From Paractinoplanes atraurantiacus (GTDB taxonomy: Bacteria; Actinomycetota; Actinomycetes; Mycobacteriales; Micromonosporaceae): DNA of 64,000 nucleotides. The position numbers and the translations under genes were made by a program. A model generated the notes under the pieces. It was not told the origin of the DNA and ran no database searches. It saw only the letters and a list, made by a program, of their open reading frames with translations. The DNA lies in contig NZ_OBDY01000003.1 in NCBI RefSeq assembly GCF_900215205.1, forward strand, positions 387,842 through 451,841, in the 5' to 3' direction. Each line of letters begins with the position of its first letter. Positions within the stretch are counted from its first letter, which is position 1. Of the stretch, positions 1-8,358 are shown piece after piece.

Positions 1-102
1 TCCGCGCCGCGCCGCACTCCGCGCCGCGCCGCACTCCGCGCCGCGCCGCACTCCGCGCCGCGCCGCACTCCGCGCCGCGCCGCACTCCGCGCCGCCCCGC
101 AC
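1..102. repeat. 17-bp tandem repeat, GC-only tract
   Basis: Six head-to-tail copies of a 17-bp unit (TCCGCGCCGCGCCGCAC). The first five, 1-85, are identical and the sixth has one G to C change. Seventeen is not a multiple of three, so the reading frame rotates with each copy, which argues against selection as a protein repeat. The array starts at the window edge and may be longer. Confidence 0.9.
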
Positions 103-141
103 TCCGCGCCGCGCCCCCCGCCCCGCGCCGCGCCGCGCCGC

Positions 142-255
142 ACTCCGCGCCGCCCCGCGCCGCGCCGCCCCGCGCCGCGCCGCCCCGCGCTGCGCCGCAC
201 TCCGCGCCGCCCCGCGCCGCGCCGCCCCGCGCCGCGCCGCCCCGCGCTGCGCCGC
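142..255. repeat. 57-bp tandem duplication
   Basis: Two adjacent 57-bp units (142-198 and 199-255) match base for base. Each is built from smaller CCGCGCCGCC-like pieces, and a third partial copy starts at 256. It continues the GC-only tract that begins at position 1. This looks like slippage or recombination-generated simple sequence. Confidence 0.85.
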
Positions 256-764
256 ACTCCGCGCCGCCCCGCACCCGTCTCGAGCCCTGCGCCGCGCCGC
301 GCCGCCCAAGCCGTCCCGCGCCGAGCCGCCTATCGCCCCGCGCCCGCGCCCGCGCCGCGCCGCCTCGAGCCCCGTGCCTCGCGCTGTCCCCGGACCCGCG
401 CCTTCTGGCCCGCGCGGCCGCGGCGTGCCTTGCTGGGTTTGTGAAAGCTGTTCTGTTCGGTGGCGCGAATGGGGCTGTGTGGCAGCCGGCGGCATTGAGA
501 GGTGGTGGAGCGTGGAAAGTGAATGCGCTGATGGGAAGGGGTTTTGCATTGTTATATCGCCATATTGAATTTGCGGGATGGAGGGGATTGGGGGACTTCG
601 GGAGATCAGCTTTTCGGACGATCATGGGCTAAACATTTTGTACAAGAAAGTAGAATTTGTACCGAAACGCTGATGAAAGGCGGCGCGGACTCCGGTGAGG
701 GCCATATTGTCCGGTTTGTCGGTTGGTACTTCAGCCGGTTACTCACCAGTCACTGGAGGATGTC
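256..764. other. Non-coding interval with an AT-rich island
   Basis: From 256 to about 430 the sequence is a decayed continuation of the GC-only repeat. From about 545 to 665 the base composition switches to one of the most AT-rich stretches of the window, with runs such as TTGTTATATCGCCATATT and two TTGTAC hexamers at about 637 and 657. No reading frame here has convincing codon use or a ribosome binding site. The AT-rich part probably carries the promoter of the secreted protein at 765. Confidence 0.5.
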
Positions 765-1559
765 ATGAAGAACAGTCGGCGCATCGGAGCGCTTGTGGCG
801 ATGGCCGGCGCGGCCGTCAGTGTGGCCACGATGACTGTGGCGGCGCCCGCGGTCGCTGCCGAGCGGGGGCCGCAGCCGGTCACCAGCTGGCTGCGGGCCG
901 TTCGGGCGGACACTGACACCGAGGTCAAGGTGTACTGGCGGACCGACCGGCGGATCTGTGACGCCGAGGTTCGGGTCAGCGCCCGCGATGTCGACGTGGA
1001 CTACCCGGGCCGTAGCCGGTACGCCACGTTCTCGCGCGGGGACAGCCTGCGGCCGGGGCGCTCGGACTACGTCGAGTTCGACGTCAACCCGGACTTCGAC
1101 CGGGCCGGTGTCGCCCGCCTGCGCACCATGATCTCGTACGACGACTGTGGGCGTCGTGCCCGCACGCAGGTCCGCACGTTCACGCTGATCCTGCCCGTCC
1201 TGCGCAACGAGCGCCCAGGCCGCCCGGGCGACAACAACTGGCCGGGCCGCCCCGGCGACAACAACGGCCGACCGGGCCGCCCCGGCGACAACAACGGCCG
1301 ACCGGACCGCCCCGGTGACAACAATGGGCGACCGGATCGCCCGGGCGACAACAACGGCCGCCCGGACCGGCCCGGCGACCACAACGGGTGGCCGACCCGG
1401 CCGACCGCCAGCCCGACCGTGACCGCCAGCCCGACGGCCGCCCCCAGCCCGACGGCAACCGTCACCGCCACCGCCACCGCCACCGCCACTGCGACGGCGA
1501 CCCCCACCCGCACCTGGACCGGCACCCGCGGTCCGGGCGGCGGCCACCACGACCGCTGA
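765..1559 (+). CDS. Secreted protein with RPGDNN repeats
   Basis: A 264-residue exported protein of unknown function. The ATG at 765 is preceded by GGAGGA four bases upstream, better than the TTG start at 723. Residues 1-32 form a Sec signal peptide: basic N-region (KNSRR), Ala/Val-rich core, and an AVAA cleavage region before ERGPQP. Residues about 35-140 form a compact region with two cysteines (ICDAEV and DDCGRR) that could make one disulfide. Six copies of a 10-residue GRPDRPGDNN-type repeat follow, then a Thr/Ala/Pro-rich tail with alternating TA dipeptides ending in HHDR. The tail looks like a flexible, possibly glycosylated linker. There is no sortase signal or second membrane segment, so release or wall association is inferred. 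Confidence 0.85.
   Translation: MKNSRRIGALVAMAGAAVSVATMTVAAPAVAAERGPQPVTSWLRAVRADTDTEVKVYWRTDRRICDAEVRVSARDVDVDYPGRSRYATFSRGDSLRPGRSDYVEFDVNPDFDRAGVARLRTMISYDDCGRRARTQVRTFTLILPVLRNERPGRPGDNNWPGRPGDNNGRPGRPGDNNGRPDRPGDNNGRPDRPGDNNGRPDRPGDHNGWPTRPTASPTVTASPTAAPSPTATVTATATATATATATPTRTWTGTRGPGGGHHDR
1219..1390 (+). repeat. 30-bp coding repeat (RPGDNN units)
   Basis: About six near-identical 30-bp units encode a 10-residue Gly/Arg/Pro/Asp/Asn motif inside the secreted protein at 765. The period is a multiple of three, so frame is kept. Copies differ by a few substitutions (GRP versus DRP, NN versus HN). Confidence 0.8.
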
Positions 1560-1565
1560 CGACGA

Positions 1566-1596
1566 CGTGCTCCCGGCTCATCGAGCCGGGAGCACG
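1566..1596 (+). terminator. Hairpin after secreted protein
   Basis: CGTGCTCCCGGCTC at 1566-1579 pairs perfectly with 1583-1596 around a three-base loop, starting seven bases after the stop codon. There is no T-run. It is the first of three hairpins before the convergent flippase gene. Confidence 0.75.
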
Positions 1597-1693
1597 ACCA
1601 AAGACGTCGACGCGAAACCGGGCGAAAACCCCGTACCTCTGAATAACATCTGTTTTGACCAAGCGGTGCGGAAGCCACGCGCCGGGACATAGT

Positions 1694-1737
1694 GGCGCTT
1701 CTCGCGCCCGACCGATCTGAAGGGCGCGAGAAGCGCC
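1694..1737. terminator. 16-bp perfect hairpin
   Basis: GGCGCTTCTCGCGCCC at 1694-1709 is the exact reverse complement of 1722-1737, with a 12-base loop. It lies between convergent genes and could stop transcription from either side. Confidence 0.65.
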
Positions 1738-1768
1738 CAGGTAACGCGGCGAAAGCCGGACATAGCAG

Positions 1769-1805
1769 CGCCCGACCGGTGATGACCGGCCGGGCGTGAT
1801 TTTTT
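1769..1805 (+). terminator. Rho-independent terminator with T-run
   Basis: A 12-bp stem with one mismatch (1769-1780 with 1785-1796) is followed by TGATTTTTT. It has the classic hairpin-plus-T layout for rightward transcripts. The T-run overlaps the stop codon of the leftward flippase gene, so it protects that gene from read-through coming from the left. Confidence 0.7.
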
Positions 1806-4398
1806 AGGCCGCGACCTCGCGGACCGACATGATCTGGCCGGCCGGGTCGGTGATGACCAGCTCCAGCGCGCGCGAGATCAGGTTCGGGTCGAAGGTCGAG
1901 GCGTGGAACGTGGCCTCCAGGTGGAGCACGCCGTTCATCTCGCTCGTCGTCAGCGTGACGCCCTCGGGGCTGTTCAGCGTGGGCACGCTCAGGTTGACCC
2001 GCCATTCCGGGCCGACCGACCAGGGCAGATCGCCGAGCAGGTCGTGGCGGCCCTGGTTGCTGAAGGTCAGCTTCGGCCGGGGCGGGATCGGGAGTTCCGA
2101 AGGGTACGGATCGGGCATGCCGGGCGCTCCGTCCAGCGCGATCTTGCCTTCGCGCAGCACCATCATCGTCAGGATGCGGCCCGTGGCCAGCTCGTGCTTG
2201 ATCGTGGTGTGCACCGACAGCGGATCCATCATGTCGGCCGGCGAGAGGTACGGGCCCATGCAGAAGTTGCTGTCGATCCGGACGTCCTTGTCCAGGTAGC
2301 GGCGGCCGTCGGCCAGGAATGTGGCGCCGCTCGTGTCCGGCTTCAGGCCCAGGTTGTACAGCGCCGCCGTGAACGCCGCGAACGTGATCGCCGACGTGGT
2401 CACGCCGGGCGCGTACTCGTCGCGCCATTTGCGCATCTCTTTCAGCGCCGTCGCCGAGCGGGCCGTGCGGACCGTCAGGTTCGGCTGCCACTTGCGCATC
2501 CGGGTCTCCTCCGGCTCGGGCGGGCGGGCGAAGCTGATGCCCTCCTTCCACCGGGTCGGCTTGGTGCCGAACTGCTTCCACCAGGCCTTGGGCAGTGCCA
2601 TCCGGTTGCGCTGGAGCGGCGGGATGACCGCCGCCCGGCCCTGGCTGGCCGCGAGGACCAGCTCGTGGACCAGCGAGTTGACCGGGCCGGCGTCGCCGTA
2701 CGCGTGCGACACCTTGATCGCCACATAGCCGGCGCCGACCAGGATGCGGATCGGGTGCACGCCACGGGGCTCGGACTGCAGCTTGCGGGTCATGCCGTCC
2801 ATGTCGAGCGACCAGTCGCCCGAGTCCTGCACGGCGCGGTGCACGAACTGGGCGAACTCGGCCCCGTTCATGTGCTCCCAGCGGGCGCCGACCCGGTCGA
2901 GCTTGGAGACCGCGCGGTGTTTGGGGTCGGCCGCGTGCAGGCCGATCAGCGCCTTGCGCATGCCGTCGACGGTCACGCCGTAGACCGGGCCGACGGTGCG
3001 GATGTATTCCAGCGGGAGCCAGGCCCGCTCGTGCAGCGTCATGGTCGTGGTGTTCGCGGTGTCGCCGCGGCGCTGCCCGTTCGAGAAGACGACCCGCAGG
3101 ACGGTGGGCGCGACGCAGATCGCCTCGATCCACAGCACGACCGCGAACCAGGCGACCAGCTCGGTGAGGCCGCCGTGTGAGCCGCCGTACCAGGCGGCGA
3201 CCAGCTCGGCGGCGCCGGCGATCAGCGCGAAGACCCCCGCGCCGCGCACCTTGTTGTTCACCCGGGAGATCGCCAGGAAGAAGTGCAGGAAGACGAAGGG
3301 GATGTACGTCAGGGCGAGGATCCGGAGCGCGTCGCCGGCCGCGTCCGCGTACGACGCGCCGAAGACCGACATGATCGGGTTGGCCAGGAGTACGACCAGG
3401 AGCGAGCCCGGCAGTCCGACGCCGACGCAGATCAGCAGGCCCACGCGGACCTTGGACTGCAGTGCTTTGCGGTCGCCGCTGGCCACCGCGAACAGGGTCA
3501 GCGCGACGTTGCCGGGGATCATCGAGAGCATCGACAGGACCATGAACGCGGTGTAGAACGACGCGTTGGCCGAGGCCGACAGCACCGCCGTGACCAGCAG
3601 CGGCATGGCCGCGCGGGGCAGGTAGCTGGCCAGGTTGAGCAGGTTGTGGTCGAAGGTCGAGCGGCCCCGGCCCTTGAGCAGTGACAACCGCGGGCGCAGC
3701 GAGTCGATCAGCCCGCGGCGGCGCAGCGCACCGCTCAGGATCGCTGTGGAGAGCACGATGCCGGCGACCCAGGTGAGCAGCAGCTCGTTGCCGGTGAGGG
3801 TGATCGGGGCGACGGCCAGGGCGGCCAGCAGCACCAGCTTGATCATCGCGAACCAGGCGTTGCGCATGAGCTGGAGGGGGCCCTTGAGCAGGCCGACCAG
3901 GGCCTCGTCGAGGACCAGCGTGATCGCGTTGACCGCGATGCCGACGACCAGCAGCACGGTGCCGGCCTGGCCGCCGAGCGCTTCTTGGAGGCCGGGGATC
4001 CAGAGCTGCGCGACCGCGACGTACGCGATGCCGCCGACCGTGGCGGCGGCGCCGGCGACCAGCAGACAGGTGGAGATCAGCTCCCACTTGGGCCCGCGCA
4101 GCTGCGACAGGTCGGAGATCAGCATGGTGCCCATGCCGAACATGCCGATGGTGCCGATCAGCGTCATGGCGGACACCGCGGCCGAGGCCTGGCCGACCGC
4201 CTCGGGCGACGCGGCGCGCGCGGCGACCCACCAGAAGACGAACCCGAGCAGCGAGGTGATGGCCGTCGTGGCGATCAGCGAGCCGGCGTTCAGGAAAAGA
4301 TCGACGTGCCCCTTGAGGGCAGTCAGAACACCGTTGCGGCGCTTGGCCGGCTTCGGCGGTGTCGCGCCTTGCGGCGCGATGACCTGTGTCGCGGTCAC
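1804..4398 (-). CDS. Polysaccharide flippase fused to condensation-like acyltransferase
   Basis: 864 residues. The N-terminal half (about 25-440) is a multi-pass membrane domain of the polysaccharide exporter/Wzx (MOP) type: many hydrophobic helices, short Arg/Lys-rich loops, and an early FWWVAARAASPEAVGQAS segment typical of oligosaccharide flippases. Residues about 460-864 are soluble and read as a chloramphenicol-acetyltransferase/condensation-like domain. They contain HAYGD at 565-569 (the HxxxD catalytic motif), a later SNQGRHDLLG stretch resembling the conserved SNxG segment, and a terminal LEATFHASTFDP strand region. The GTG at 4398 is chosen because GGGGAGG lies just upstream. I infer coupled acylation and export of a lipid-linked glycan. 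Family assignment of each half is good; the joint function is unproven. Confidence 0.8.
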   Translation of the reverse strand: MTATQVIAPQGATPPKPAKRRNGVLTALKGHVDLFLNAGSLIATTAITSLLGFVFWWVAARAASPEAVGQASAAVSAMTLIGTIGMFGMGTMLISDLSQLRGPKWELISTCLLVAGAAATVGGIAYVAVAQLWIPGLQEALGGQAGTVLLVVGIAVNAITLVLDEALVGLLKGPLQLMRNAWFAMIKLVLLAALAVAPITLTGNELLLTWVAGIVLSTAILSGALRRRGLIDSLRPRLSLLKGRGRSTFDHNLLNLASYLPRAAMPLLVTAVLSASANASFYTAFMVLSMLSMIPGNVALTLFAVASGDRKALQSKVRVGLLICVGVGLPGSLLVVLLANPIMSVFGASYADAAGDALRILALTYIPFVFLHFFLAISRVNNKVRGAGVFALIAGAAELVAAWYGGSHGGLTELVAWFAVVLWIEAICVAPTVLRVVFSNGQRRGDTANTTTMTLHERAWLPLEYIRTVGPVYGVTVDGMRKALIGLHAADPKHRAVSKLDRVGARWEHMNGAEFAQFVHRAVQDSGDWSLDMDGMTRKLQSEPRGVHPIRILVGAGYVAIKVSHAYGDAGPVNSLVHELVLAASQGRAAVIPPLQRNRMALPKAWWKQFGTKPTRWKEGISFARPPEPEETRMRKWQPNLTVRTARSATALKEMRKWRDEYAPGVTTSAITFAAFTAALYNLGLKPDTSGATFLADGRRYLDKDVRIDSNFCMGPYLSPADMMDPLSVHTTIKHELATGRILTMMVLREGKIALDGAPGMPDPYPSELPIPPRPKLTFSNQGRHDLLGDLPWSVGPEWRVNLSVPTLNSPEGVTLTTSEMNGVLHLEATFHASTFDPNLISRALELVITDPAGQIMSVREVAA

Positions 4399-4520
4399 AC
4401 AGCCTCCCCACAGTACGACTGTTCGACGATAGAGATCCGCCGGTAGGGGCGACCACGGGTGACTGGTCCGATTTTTCCGTACTGTCCGGAGTAGACGATC
4501 AACCCTTTCGGGTGATTCCG

Positions 4521-5588
4521 CTACAACCAGCCCGCCCGCTTGAAGCGCCAGTAGAGGCCGCCGCAGGCCAGCACGATGATCGCGATGGTGGTCCAGAAGC
4601 CGTACCGGGAGTCGATCCCGGGCATGTTCGCGAAGTTCATCCCATAAATTCCGGCACCGACGGTCGGCACGGCCGCGATGGCGGCCCAGGCCGCGATCAT
4701 CCGCATGTCGTCGTTCTGCGCCATGGTCACCTGGGTCAGCCGCGCCTGGAGCACGGAGTCGATCAGGTTGTCGAAGCCGTTGATCCGGTCGACGGCCCGG
4801 GCCAGCCGGCCGCGCACATCGACGAAGTAGGGCTGGAGCGCGGTCGGCGGGGTGATCGACGCGAGCGGCTCGGGCAGCGGCAGCACGGCCCGCTTGAGCT
4901 CGACCATCTCGCGTTTGAGCTGGTAGAAGTGTGCCACCTCGGCCGAGCGCCGAGCCTCGAAGGTCTCCTCCTCGAGTCGTTCCAGGTCGCGCTCGACGTC
5001 GGCCGACACCGACAGGTAGTCGTCGACCATCCGCCCGGCGATGGCATAGGCCACCGCCCACGGCCCATGCCTGAGCAGGGCGGGACGCTTTTCGATCTCT
5101 TTGCGTACGCCCCAGAGCGCCCCCGCCGCGCCGTGCCGCACCGTGATCACGAAGGACGGGCCGATCAGCAGCGTGATGTCTCCCGTGTCGACCACCTCGG
5201 AGGTTGCGGTCAGCTGGTCGTGCTCGACGTAGCGGGCGGTGCGCAGCACCAGCCGGGTCACGTCGCCGATCACCTCGACGCCCGGCCGGTGCCCGCCCTC
5301 CAGCGTCTGCTCGACGACCAGCTCGTGCAGGCCGAACGCCCGGCCGACCTCGCGCATCGTGACCGCGTCGGGCTCGTGCAGGCCGAGCCACAGGAACCCG
5401 CCGCGGGGGATCCGGGCGTCGTTGTAGTGCACGGCCCCCGGTTTGCGGGTCCCGGCCGCGTAGATCGCGCAGTCGACCACGGCGTCCGGATTGCGGCGGC
5501 GCTGCTGAGGCGCCGGCGGGCGCGGGTTGAGACCCTCGATCAATCGACCCAGCGCCTTCGGAAGGGCGCGCCGCCGCCATCGCAACAT
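4521..5588 (-). CDS. corA: CorA-family Mg2+/Co2+ channel
   Basis: 355 residues, close to the usual CorA length. The signature YGMN is present (GMN at 316-318), followed by the short loop FANMPGIDSRYG and a last membrane helix ending in a basic tail (WRFKRAGWL). The helix before GMN (WAAIAAVPTVGAGI) is the pore-lining one. The cytoplasmic N-terminal domain is followed by the long charged helix region (VERDLERLEEETFEARR) that forms the CorA stalk. A pentameric inner-membrane divalent-cation channel is expected. The gene lies 9 bp from the ABC permease stop-start border and may be the last-but-one gene of the leftward run. Confidence 0.9.
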   Translation of the reverse strand: MLRWRRRALPKALGRLIEGLNPRPPAPQQRRRNPDAVVDCAIYAAGTRKPGAVHYNDARIPRGGFLWLGLHEPDAVTMREVGRAFGLHELVVEQTLEGGHRPGVEVIGDVTRLVLRTARYVEHDQLTATSEVVDTGDITLLIGPSFVITVRHGAAGALWGVRKEIEKRPALLRHGPWAVAYAIAGRMVDDYLSVSADVERDLERLEEETFEARRSAEVAHFYQLKREMVELKRAVLPLPEPLASITPPTALQPYFVDVRGRLARAVDRINGFDNLIDSVLQARLTQVTMAQNDDMRMIAAWAAIAAVPTVGAGIYGMNFANMPGIDSRYGFWTTIAIIVLACGGLYWRFKRAGWL

Positions 5589-5597
5589 CCGCCGACC

Positions 5598-6341
5598 TTA
5601 ATCGGAGCGGCGCATGGCCCGTACGCCCACCAGGAGGCCGATCGCGGCAACGGCCGCGGCCGCGATGATCCCGCCGAGCGTGCTCGACGTCCAGATGTCG
5701 CCGTTGAACAGTGAACGCTCGGCCTCGACGACATAGCTCAACGGGTTGCCGGCCGCCAGCGCGCGCAGCCACCCCGGCCCGTTCTCGATCGGCAGCAGCA
5801 CCCCGGCCAGCAGCAACAGCGGGAAGAGCAGCGTCTGCTGCACGGTCCAGAACAGCCACTCCTGGTTCTTGGAGGCCAGGGCCAGGGTGTACGACAGTGC
5901 GCCGAGCCCGATGCAGAAGGCGGCCAGGATCACCAGCCCGATCACCGCGCCGGGCAGGTTGAACCGGAACCCGAACGGCAGGCAGACCACCACGATCAGC
6001 GCCGCCTGGGCGAACATCGGGACGATCTCTTTGAGCGCCCGGCCGATCAGCAGCGCGGGCCGGCGCAGCGGGGTGACCAGCATCCGCTCGTGCGAGCCGG
6101 TCTGAATCTCGAACAGCAGGTTGGAACCGGTCATCGAGCAGGCGAACAGGCAGGACATGACGATGATGCCGGGCACGAACCACTGCAGGGCGTTCCCGTC
6201 GTCGTCCGGCAGCAGCGGGGTGAACAGCGCCAGGAAGACCAGCGGCTGCACCATCGAGAAGATGATCGTGAACGGGTCGCGGAGTAGCGGTCGCAGCTCG
6301 CGGCTGAAGACGGTCGAGGTGTCGGCGATCAGCGTGGTCAT
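5598..6341 (-). CDS. ABC-2 type exporter permease (DrrB-like)
   Basis: 247 residues with six hydrophobic segments and the ABC-2 permease pattern: an N-terminal amphipathic RELRPLLRDPF stretch, then FSMVQPLVFLALFTPLL, and the central E-loop TGSHERMLVTPLRRPALLIGRA. It is the membrane half of the exporter whose ATPase is encoded just upstream (three bases between the ATPase stop and this ATG). Together they resemble daunorubicin-resistance DrrAB pumps. The substrate is unknown; no biosynthetic cluster adjoins it. Confidence 0.9.
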   Translation of the reverse strand: MTTLIADTSTVFSRELRPLLRDPFTIIFSMVQPLVFLALFTPLLPDDDGNALQWFVPGIIVMSCLFACSMTGSNLLFEIQTGSHERMLVTPLRRPALLIGRALKEIVPMFAQAALIVVVCLPFGFRFNLPGAVIGLVILAAFCIGLGALSYTLALASKNQEWLFWTVQQTLLFPLLLLAGVLLPIENGPGWLRALAAGNPLSYVVEAERSLFNGDIWTSSTLGGIIAAAAVAAIGLLVGVRAMRRSD

Positions 6342-6344
6342 GGC

Positions 6345-7289
6345 TCAGACCTCCACGAGCTCTTTGTCGACGCCGCCTTCGCGCAGGCTCCGGCCGGTCA
6401 GTTGAAGGAACACGTCGTCGAGGGTGGGTCGGATCACTTCGATCTCGGCGGCCGGGTAACCGGCCGTGCGCAGATCGTCGAGGATTCCGGGAGCGCGACG
6501 GGGCGCGTTCGGGAGGCCGAGGCGCACCTGTGTCCCTTTGCGCTCGGTGCGGAGAACGGCCGCGGCACCCGCCGCGTCGCTCTCATGGAGAAAGCCGAGC
6601 ACGATGCGGTCGCCCACGTGGGTGTCCTTGAGACGCTGCGGGGTGTCGTCGGCGATGATCCGGCCGTGGTCGATGACGATCACCCGCTCGGCCATCGAGT
6701 CGGCCTCGTCCAGGTAGTGGGTGGTGAGCACGATCGTCGTCTCGTGCCGGGCCCGCAGGGCCAGGATGTGCTCCTGGAGGTTGGCCCGGTTCTGCGGGTC
6801 GAGGCCGGTCGACGGCTCGTCGAGGAAGAGCAGCCCGGGGGAGTGGATCAGCCCCATCGCGATGTCGAGCCGGCGCCGCTGGCCACCGGAGAGCGTCGAG
6901 ACCCGGCGGTCGGCCACCTCGGCCAGGCCGAGCGACTCGATCAGCTCGGCCGCCCGCTGCCGGGAGTCGCGCGTGCTCATCCCGTACGCCCGGCCCTGGC
7001 TGATCAGCTCGTCACGTCCGCGCTGGCTGTGCCCGGCGCCGTTGCCCTGGCCTATATATCCGATCCGCAGCCGCACCTCGCGCTGCCGGCGGACGACGTC
7101 GAAGCCGGCCACGGTGGCCGTGCCGGCGGTCGGCGGAATGAGCGTGGTGAGCATGCGCAGGGTGGTGGACTTGCCGGCGCCGTTCGGGCCGAGCAGGGCG
7201 ACGAGCTCGCCCGCCCGGACGGTGAGATCGATGCCGTCGACGGCGTGCACGTCCTTGAAGTGCTTGGTCAACCCTCGTGTCTCAATCAT
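6345..7289 (-). CDS. ABC exporter ATP-binding protein (DrrA-like)
   Basis: 314 residues from the ATG at 7289. Walker A is GPNGAGKST (34-42), followed by Q-loop IGQGNG, signature LSGGQRRRLDIAMG, Walker B LLFLDEPSTGLDP and the H-loop LTTHYLDEAD. The C-terminal extension of about 90 residues is typical of DrrA-type ATPases that pair with ABC-2 permeases. A GTG at 7319 would add ten residues and overlap the divergent regulator's promoter region, so the shorter start is preferred. It is transcribed with the permease and divergently from the WYL regulator, which is a candidate controller. Confidence 0.9.
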   Translation of the reverse strand: MIETRGLTKHFKDVHAVDGIDLTVRAGELVALLGPNGAGKSTTLRMLTTLIPPTAGTATVAGFDVVRRQREVRLRIGYIGQGNGAGHSQRGRDELISQGRAYGMSTRDSRQRAAELIESLGLAEVADRRVSTLSGGQRRRLDIAMGLIHSPGLLFLDEPSTGLDPQNRANLQEHILALRARHETTIVLTTHYLDEADSMAERVIVIDHGRIIADDTPQRLKDTHVGDRIVLGFLHESDAAGAAAVLRTERKGTQVRLGLPNAPRRAPGILDDLRTAGYPAAEIEVIRPTLDDVFLQLTGRSLREGGVDKELVEV

Positions 7290-7351
7290 GCTTCCGACGC
7301 TAGATTTCTTTGCGGCCACTTCCTGACCTCAATCCGGGAGAGTCTGTATTC

Positions 7352-8338
7352 ATGGCGAACACGAGCGCGCGCATGCTGCGGCTGCTGTCGCTGCTGCAGA
7401 CGCACAGGTACTGGCCGGGCGCCGAGTTGGCGGACCGGCTCGAGGTCAGCCCACGGACCCTGCGCCGTGACGTCGACCGGCTCCGCGAGCTGGGCTATCC
7501 GGTCGACGCCGCGCGGGGCGTGGCCGGCGGCTATCAACTGCAGGCGGGCGCGGCGGTGCCGCCCCTGCTGCTCGACGACGACGAGGCCGTCGCCATCGCG
7601 GTCGGGCTGCGGACGGCGGCGGCCGGAGCCGTCACCGGATTTGAGGAAACCTCGGTGCGGGCGCTGGCCAAGGTGATCCAGCTCCTGCCGCCGCGGTTGC
7701 GCCGGCGCATCGACGCGCTGCGCGCCGTGACCGCCCCCGGGCCCCTCGGCGGCGGCCCTGCGCTGGACGCGACGGTGCTCACCACCCTGGCCATGGCGTG
7801 CCGGGGCGAGGAACGGCTGCGCTTCGACTACCACCCCCGTGAGGGCGACCCGGCGTCACGGCACGTCGAACCGCACCGGCTGGTGCCGATCGGCCGCCGC
7901 TGGTATCTGATGGCGTGGGACCTCGAGCGAGGGGACTGGCGCAGCTTCCGGGTCGACCGCTTGTCGTCACCCGCGATGACAGGCGCGCGTTTCCGCCCGC
8001 GCGAGATCCCCGGCGGAGATCCCGCGCAGTGGCTGCACTCCCGGTTGAAGGCCATTCCCACCCGCTACGAGGTGTCGGTGCTGGTCGACGCGCCGGCGGA
8101 GCAGGTGCGCACAGCGGTGTGGAATTACGGCACCGTGGAGGAGCTCCCGCCCGGCTGCCGTCTGCGCATGAACGTGGACGACCTGGGCTGGCCGGCGATG
8201 GTCCTCGGAGTGCTGGGCGCTGCGTTCACTGTCGAGTCACCTCCCGAGCTGCGCGATCACCTGCGCCGCACGGGTGAGGCGTTGATCGCGGGCTCCGTTG
8301 TGGACGGATCGGCGCCCCCGTGGCGCCGATCCGCGTGA
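7352..8338 (+). CDS. WYL-domain transcriptional regulator (YafY-like)
   Basis: 328 residues. An N-terminal winged helix (about 5-60) has the DeoR/YafY pattern ELADRLEVSPRTLRRDVDRLRELGYPV. The WYL domain (about 140-210) carries RLVPIGRRWYLMAWDLERGDWRSFRVDR in two pieces, and a WCX-type C-terminal extension follows. The ATG at 7352 has GGGAGAG ten bases upstream. It diverges from the ABC exporter genes with only 62 bp between starts, so control of the exporter is plausible. WYL domains often sense nucleic acids or small ligands; the effector cannot be read from sequence. Confidence 0.87.
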   Translation: MANTSARMLRLLSLLQTHRYWPGAELADRLEVSPRTLRRDVDRLRELGYPVDAARGVAGGYQLQAGAAVPPLLLDDDEAVAIAVGLRTAAAGAVTGFEETSVRALAKVIQLLPPRLRRRIDALRAVTAPGPLGGGPALDATVLTTLAMACRGEERLRFDYHPREGDPASRHVEPHRLVPIGRRWYLMAWDLERGDWRSFRVDRLSSPAMTGARFRPREIPGGDPAQWLHSRLKAIPTRYEVSVLVDAPAEQVRTAVWNYGTVEELPPGCRLRMNVDDLGWPAMVLGVLGAAFTVESPPELRDHLRRTGEALIAGSVVDGSAPPWRRSA

Positions 8339-8358
8339 AGGAACCTATCTGCGACCTA

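Noticed and set aside
630..652. TTTGTACAAGAAAG identical to part of a lambda-derived recombination-cloning site
   Set aside because: Only 14 bases match, the flanks differ, and it sits in an ordinary AT-rich island with no vector sequence. Chance or convergence is likelier.
374..768. Several short frames upstream of the secreted protein
   Set aside because: No ribosome binding site, unnatural composition and AT-rich non-coding character.
1067..4456. Very long leftward frame spanning the secreted protein and the flippase gene
   Set aside because: Arg/Pro/Ala-rich translation in a shifted frame. The in-frame flippase shows helices, motifs and a good start, so the longer frame is a GC-bias shadow.
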